From positions 1-8,815 of the forward strand of contig JAITRV010000183.1 in the NCBI GenBank assembly GCA_031288215.1: a DNA stretch of 8,815 nt. The letters are read 5' to 3'. This DNA comes from Spirochaetaceae bacterium. Lineage in GTDB: Bacteria > Spirochaetota > Spirochaetia > Treponematales > Breznakiellaceae. This document shows, one piece after another, positions 6,528 to 8,815 of this stretch. The position numbers and the translations under genes are program-made. Position 1 is the stretch's first letter. Each line of letters starts with the position of its first letter. The notes under the pieces were generated by a model, which saw nothing but the letters and a program-made list of their open reading frames with translations, was not told the DNA's origin and ran no database searches.

Positions 6528-7555
6528 GGACGCTGTCCCCGATAATTCTGGAGTATGGCCTGAATCCGCTCGTACATTCCCCGATGGAAAATATTCCGGT
6601 TAACCAGTTCCGGAATATACCGGGTTATTTCCTGGTACCATTCCTGCTCCTGCTGGGGACTTGTCTGGTGTATGATAACCCCGTTTTGCTCCATATCGGC
6701 TATGGCCTCTGCTTCCCCTCGGTAAAAGGAAGCCTCAATCTCCGCCCCGGCCTGTCTCACGATTTCACGCAGGGGTGTCTGGTACCGTGGGGGTATTCGA
6801 GCCCAGGCGTTTTTATTCATCAGCACCCCTCCCATAAAAGGGGCCAGGTTGATGGTACTCATGTGGTTAACCACCCGGTAAAGCTGGAGGGAGGAAACGG
6901 CAATGGGGCTCTGATAAATCGCGTCGATCATACCACTGTTCAGCCGCTGAGTCACATCGGTCATGTTTACCCGGACCATCTGAAACCCCATGGTCCTAAA
7001 GGCATCCAGCAGTTCCTGGGCATCCGGGTTAGTCCCCACTTTGAGGCGTCTCAGATCGTTAGGGGTATATACCGGGCTCCGGGAAAAGATCTTGACCCAG
7101 CCCCCCTTGACCAAAACCAAGTTTATATACCCCTCTTCTTCAATCCGGGAATTGAGGATGGGCCGTACCTCCTGTAATACCGCATCCAGTTCCTCATTAT
7201 TGCGGATAAGAAAGGGGATACTTAGGGCCATAATTTCCGGGGCCACCGAATTGAGGACGATACTGGTGAAGATCGCCGCCTGAATTTTATCCTGCCGGAG
7301 CTTCATCAGGTAATCCCCCTCGGAACCGGGGTATTGATGGTAAATATGTAAATTTACCTCCCCATTGGTGGTCCGGCTCCATTCGGCGGCTATCCGGTCC
7401 AGGGTTCTTCCCCAGGGGGAATTCCGCGGGAGGGAAGACGCCAGATTGATGGTGATTTTCCGCTGACGCTGCCCGTAAAGAAAATTGGGGAATAGAAGCC
7501 AAAACAACAAACTAAGGATGATGAGGGAGTGGGGGACTAATTTCTTACCTGCCAT
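6524..7555 (-). CDS. TRAP transporter solute-binding protein, DctP family, TPAT system
   Basis: The periplasmic ligand-binding component of the TRAP system, 343 residues. A signal peptide with KK near the start and a hydrophobic core (about 8-27) probably ends at LYG-Q (28/29). It contains no cysteine, so it is not a lipoprotein. DctP landmarks: ITINLASSLPRNSPWG (34-49), the helix with the EGDYLMKLRQ stretch (79-88), ALSIPFLIRNNEEL (110-123), SPVYTPNDLRRLKVG (160-174), LNSGMIDAIYQSP (205-217) and GGVLMNKNAWARIPP (242-256). In SiaP and DctP the LK(I/L)R arginine after the PI.TP.D motif pairs with the substrate carboxylate; here that position is Gly174. The start is backed by a strong AAAGGAG (7563-7569) seven bases upstream. 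It follows tatT by 95 nt and overlaps the permease gene by 4 nt. By order it corresponds to T. pallidum Tp0957. Confidence 0.95.
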   Translation of the reverse strand: MAGKKLVPHSLIILSLLFWLLFPNFLYGQRQRKITINLASSLPRNSPWGRTLDRIAAEWSRTTNGEVNLHIYHQYPGSEGDYLMKLRQDKIQAAIFTSIVLNSVAPEIMALSIPFLIRNNEELDAVLQEVRPILNSRIEEEGYINLVLVKGGWVKIFSRSPVYTPNDLRRLKVGTNPDAQELLDAFRTMGFQMVRVNMTDVTQRLNSGMIDAIYQSPIAVSSLQLYRVVNHMSTINLAPFMGGVLMNKNAWARIPPRYQTPLREIVRQAGAEIEASFYRGEAEAIADMEQNGVIIHQTSPQQEQEWYQEITRYIPELVNRNIFHRGMYERIQAILQNYRGQRP

Positions 7556-7562
7556 AACAATA

Positions 7563-7569
7563 CTCCTTT
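7563..7569 (-). promoter_or_regulatory. Strong ribosome binding site of dctP
   Basis: AAAGGAG on the minus strand, seven bases before the ATG at 7555, fixes the start of the binding-protein gene. A weak inverted repeat TTGAA/TTCAA (7575-7579 and 7592-7596) lies directly upstream and could fold close to the site; its effect is unknown. Confidence 0.75.
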
Positions 7570-7626
7570 GCGGGTTGAACCGGTTTTAAAATTCAATTGG
7601 AAGACCGATTTCCATACCCTGTGGTC

Positions 7627-7640
7627 CGGTTTTTTAACCG
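7627..7640 (-). other. Small hairpin between tatT and dctP
   Basis: Ten bases after the tatT stop, the transcript can form a 5-bp stem (CGGTT/AACCG) with a four-base A loop. No U-run follows in the minus-strand transcript, so it should not terminate. It could protect the 3' end of a processed tatT message or alter the tatT to dctP ratio. The stem is short and may be chance. Confidence 0.3.
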
Positions 7641-7650
7641 CTTCTCGTAG

Positions 7651-8622
7651 TTAGTATTCATCATTAACCCATTCTTCACCGTCGGTAGTATCAATATCGA
7701 GAAAATAATCCGATGCCGTATCCAAAAGGCTTTGGGCTTTTCGCTGGGCAATGACATTCAAGAGGCGGCTGCCGGGATCGGCGTCCACATCCAGGGCCAG
7801 GGCCTTTTCCAAATACGCCTTAAAGGTATCATAATCCTGGGCGGGGATCGAGACCGCCTGGGCATAGGAAACATAGGGTCCCGCCAGGAGGCCCCGGGAT
7901 TTTTCCAGCGCCCGATTGAAATGGGTCTCCACCCGGGTTTTGTCCCCCCCTATGGATTCGGGCAGGGAGGAGAGGGCAAGGATGTAAAATTCATCCAGGG
8001 CCCCGTGGTTAAAGTCAGGATCCAGGGCATAGGCCCGGTCCATGAGGAACATCAGATCCGGTACCCGGCGGCCCAGAACGAGGTCAAAGGGATCCAGGGA
8101 ATAGGCGGCAAGATACCCTGCGGCGGTCCAGTAGAGGAGGGGTACATCGGCCTTTTTCATCCGGGCCAGGTACGGTTCCAGGGTACCGTCAAGGGAAGAA
8201 GCCCCGCTGAATCCGGGATACTTTTTATCCAAGCCCCCGTAGAGGATCTCCGCCCCCCGGAGGTAGAATTTTTTTGCCCGTTCCAGGGCGGCCAGGCGGT
8301 TTTCATACTCGGTAACGGGTAAAAATTCCGCCGGCCCCTGGATAAAGGCATTGGCATACATGATAAAGAGGGAACCCGTGGTAAGGATCAAGCCCTGATG
8401 TTCCGGGTTGGAGGACAAAAGGGTTTCGTACATTTTTATTGCAAAGGGCAGGGCATCCCCCACCAGTTCGGGATCCGAATCCCCGGTAAAAACGGTATTG
8501 CTTCCTTCCCCGGTTAAGGCATTGGATACCGCCCGAATCGCCATTTTGTTGACCGAACAGGCGGAACATACTACCAGAACCGCACAAAAAACTCCCCAAA
8601 CCGGTATAAAACGAGGCTTCAT
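7651..8622 (-). CDS. tatT: TatT-like TPR-fold lipoprotein of the TPAT transporter
   Basis: A predicted membrane-anchored periplasmic lipoprotein of 323 residues. The signal peptide ends in VCSAC (lipid Cys22). The mature part is all-helical and repetitive, as expected of the TPR-like T component (TRAP_TAtT family). In T. pallidum Tp0956 this protein forms a trimer with a ligand pore and binds the DctP partner. Landmarks: SNALTGEGSNTVFTGDSDPE near 33-52, ELVGDALPFAIKMYETLLSS (52-71), a helix with LFIMYANAFIQGPAE (about 85-99), LERAKKFYLRGAEIL (about 114-128), LLYWTAAGYLAAYSL near 162-176, LMDRAYALDPDFNHGALDEF (about 193-212), and HFNRALEKSRG then YLEKALALDVDAD, both TPR-like helices. The acidic tail ends DEEWVNDEY-like. 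An AAGGAGG (8627-8633) lies four bases before the ATG, a strong but close site. It is the first gene of the block; I found no convincing promoter in 8634-8710, so it may be read from the gene upstream. Confidence 0.92.
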   Translation of the reverse strand: MKPRFIPVWGVFCAVLVVCSACSVNKMAIRAVSNALTGEGSNTVFTGDSDPELVGDALPFAIKMYETLLSSNPEHQGLILTTGSLFIMYANAFIQGPAEFLPVTEYENRLAALERAKKFYLRGAEILYGGLDKKYPGFSGASSLDGTLEPYLARMKKADVPLLYWTAAGYLAAYSLDPFDLVLGRRVPDLMFLMDRAYALDPDFNHGALDEFYILALSSLPESIGGDKTRVETHFNRALEKSRGLLAGPYVSYAQAVSIPAQDYDTFKAYLEKALALDVDADPGSRLLNVIAQRKAQSLLDTASDYFLDIDTTDGEEWVNDEY

Positions 8623-8710
8623 CCTTCCTCCTTACTTTAAAAAACGTTCAACAATCCTTCCTTGAGCTGTTTAAAAGTAACTCATCTCCCTAAAAAATGC
8701 GAGAGCCCGA

Positions 8711-8815
8711 TTAATCCCCGATTACCCGGCGTATGTCCCTTTTAATGGCCTCCAGTTTCCGTTCCGCCTCGGCTTTGGCCGCCGGTATCCCGCCGCCGCC
8801 CACTTCGGCACAGCA
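8711..8815 (-). CDS. C-terminal end of an unidentified protein (cut by window edge)
   Basis: The minus strand is open from the window edge to a TAA at 8711-8713, giving 34 residues: a glycine-rich turn EVGGGGIP, then a charged helix (AAKAEAERKLEAIKRDIRR) and a short tail VIGD. The G+C-rich third positions and the amphipathic Ala/Lys/Glu helix look like real coding, and 88 nt separate its stop from tatT on the same strand. I do not recognise the family. It may share a transcript with the TPAT genes. Confidence 0.5.
   Translation of the reverse strand, partial: CCAEVGGGGIPAAKAEAERKLEAIKRDIRRVIGD

Noticed and set aside
8634..8710. Promoter for tatT (TCGCAT-17 nt-TACTTT)
   Set aside because: Only two -35 and three -10 positions fit consensus; an A+T-rich stretch of this size gives such matches by chance.

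Overview
The window reads as a piece of chromosome from a free-living or gut-type spirochaete of the Treponema lineage. The main pointer is the three-gene minus-strand block at the right (4650-8622). It matches in order and in kind the TPR-protein-associated TRAP transporter (TPAT) described from Treponema pallidum (Tp0956-Tp0957-Tp0958): a TatT lipoprotein, a DctP-type solute-binding protein and a fused DctQM permease. The G+C-rich coding and the presence of a pyrimidine/arginine biosynthetic gene (carB) exclude T. pallidum itself and suggest a metabolically broader relative. The genus is an inference and the species cannot be named from this sequence.

Layout, left to right. (1) 2-1384, plus strand: the C-terminal 460 residues of carbamoyl-phosphate synthase large subunit, cut by the window edge. 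Its sequence resembles the eukaryotic CPS1/CAD type more than E. coli CarB. (2) 1429-2402, plus strand: a near-consensus sigma70 promoter and a less G+C-rich gene for a predicted lipoprotein made of two tandem copies of a DUF6174-like domain. (3) 2470-4522, minus strand: ruvB and queA, overlapping by 26 nt and converging on the lipoprotein gene. This is a remnant of the widespread ruvA-ruvB-queA-tgt-yajC order. ruvB has a possible promoter placed so close to its ATG that the transcript would be leaderless. (4) 4650-8622, minus strand: the TPAT block tatT-dctP-dctQM, with a 95-nt gap between the first two genes and an ATGA overlap between the last two. (5) 8711-8815, minus strand: the last 34 codons of an unidentified upstream gene.

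How the genes work together. The three TPAT products form one uptake system. TatT, anchored in a membrane facing the periplasm, and DctP would capture or hand over a ligand, and the QM permease would import it using an ion gradient. DctP lacks the arginine that clamps the carboxylate of classical TRAP substrates, so the cargo is probably not a simple carboxylate. ruvB (Holliday-junction migration) and queA (queuosine synthesis) share a transcript but not a pathway. No RNA gene, CRISPR array, insertion sequence or prophage feature was seen. No gap between genes exceeds about 130 bases; the non-coding stretches are 1385-1478, 2403-2469, 4523-4649, 7556-7650 and 8623-8710.
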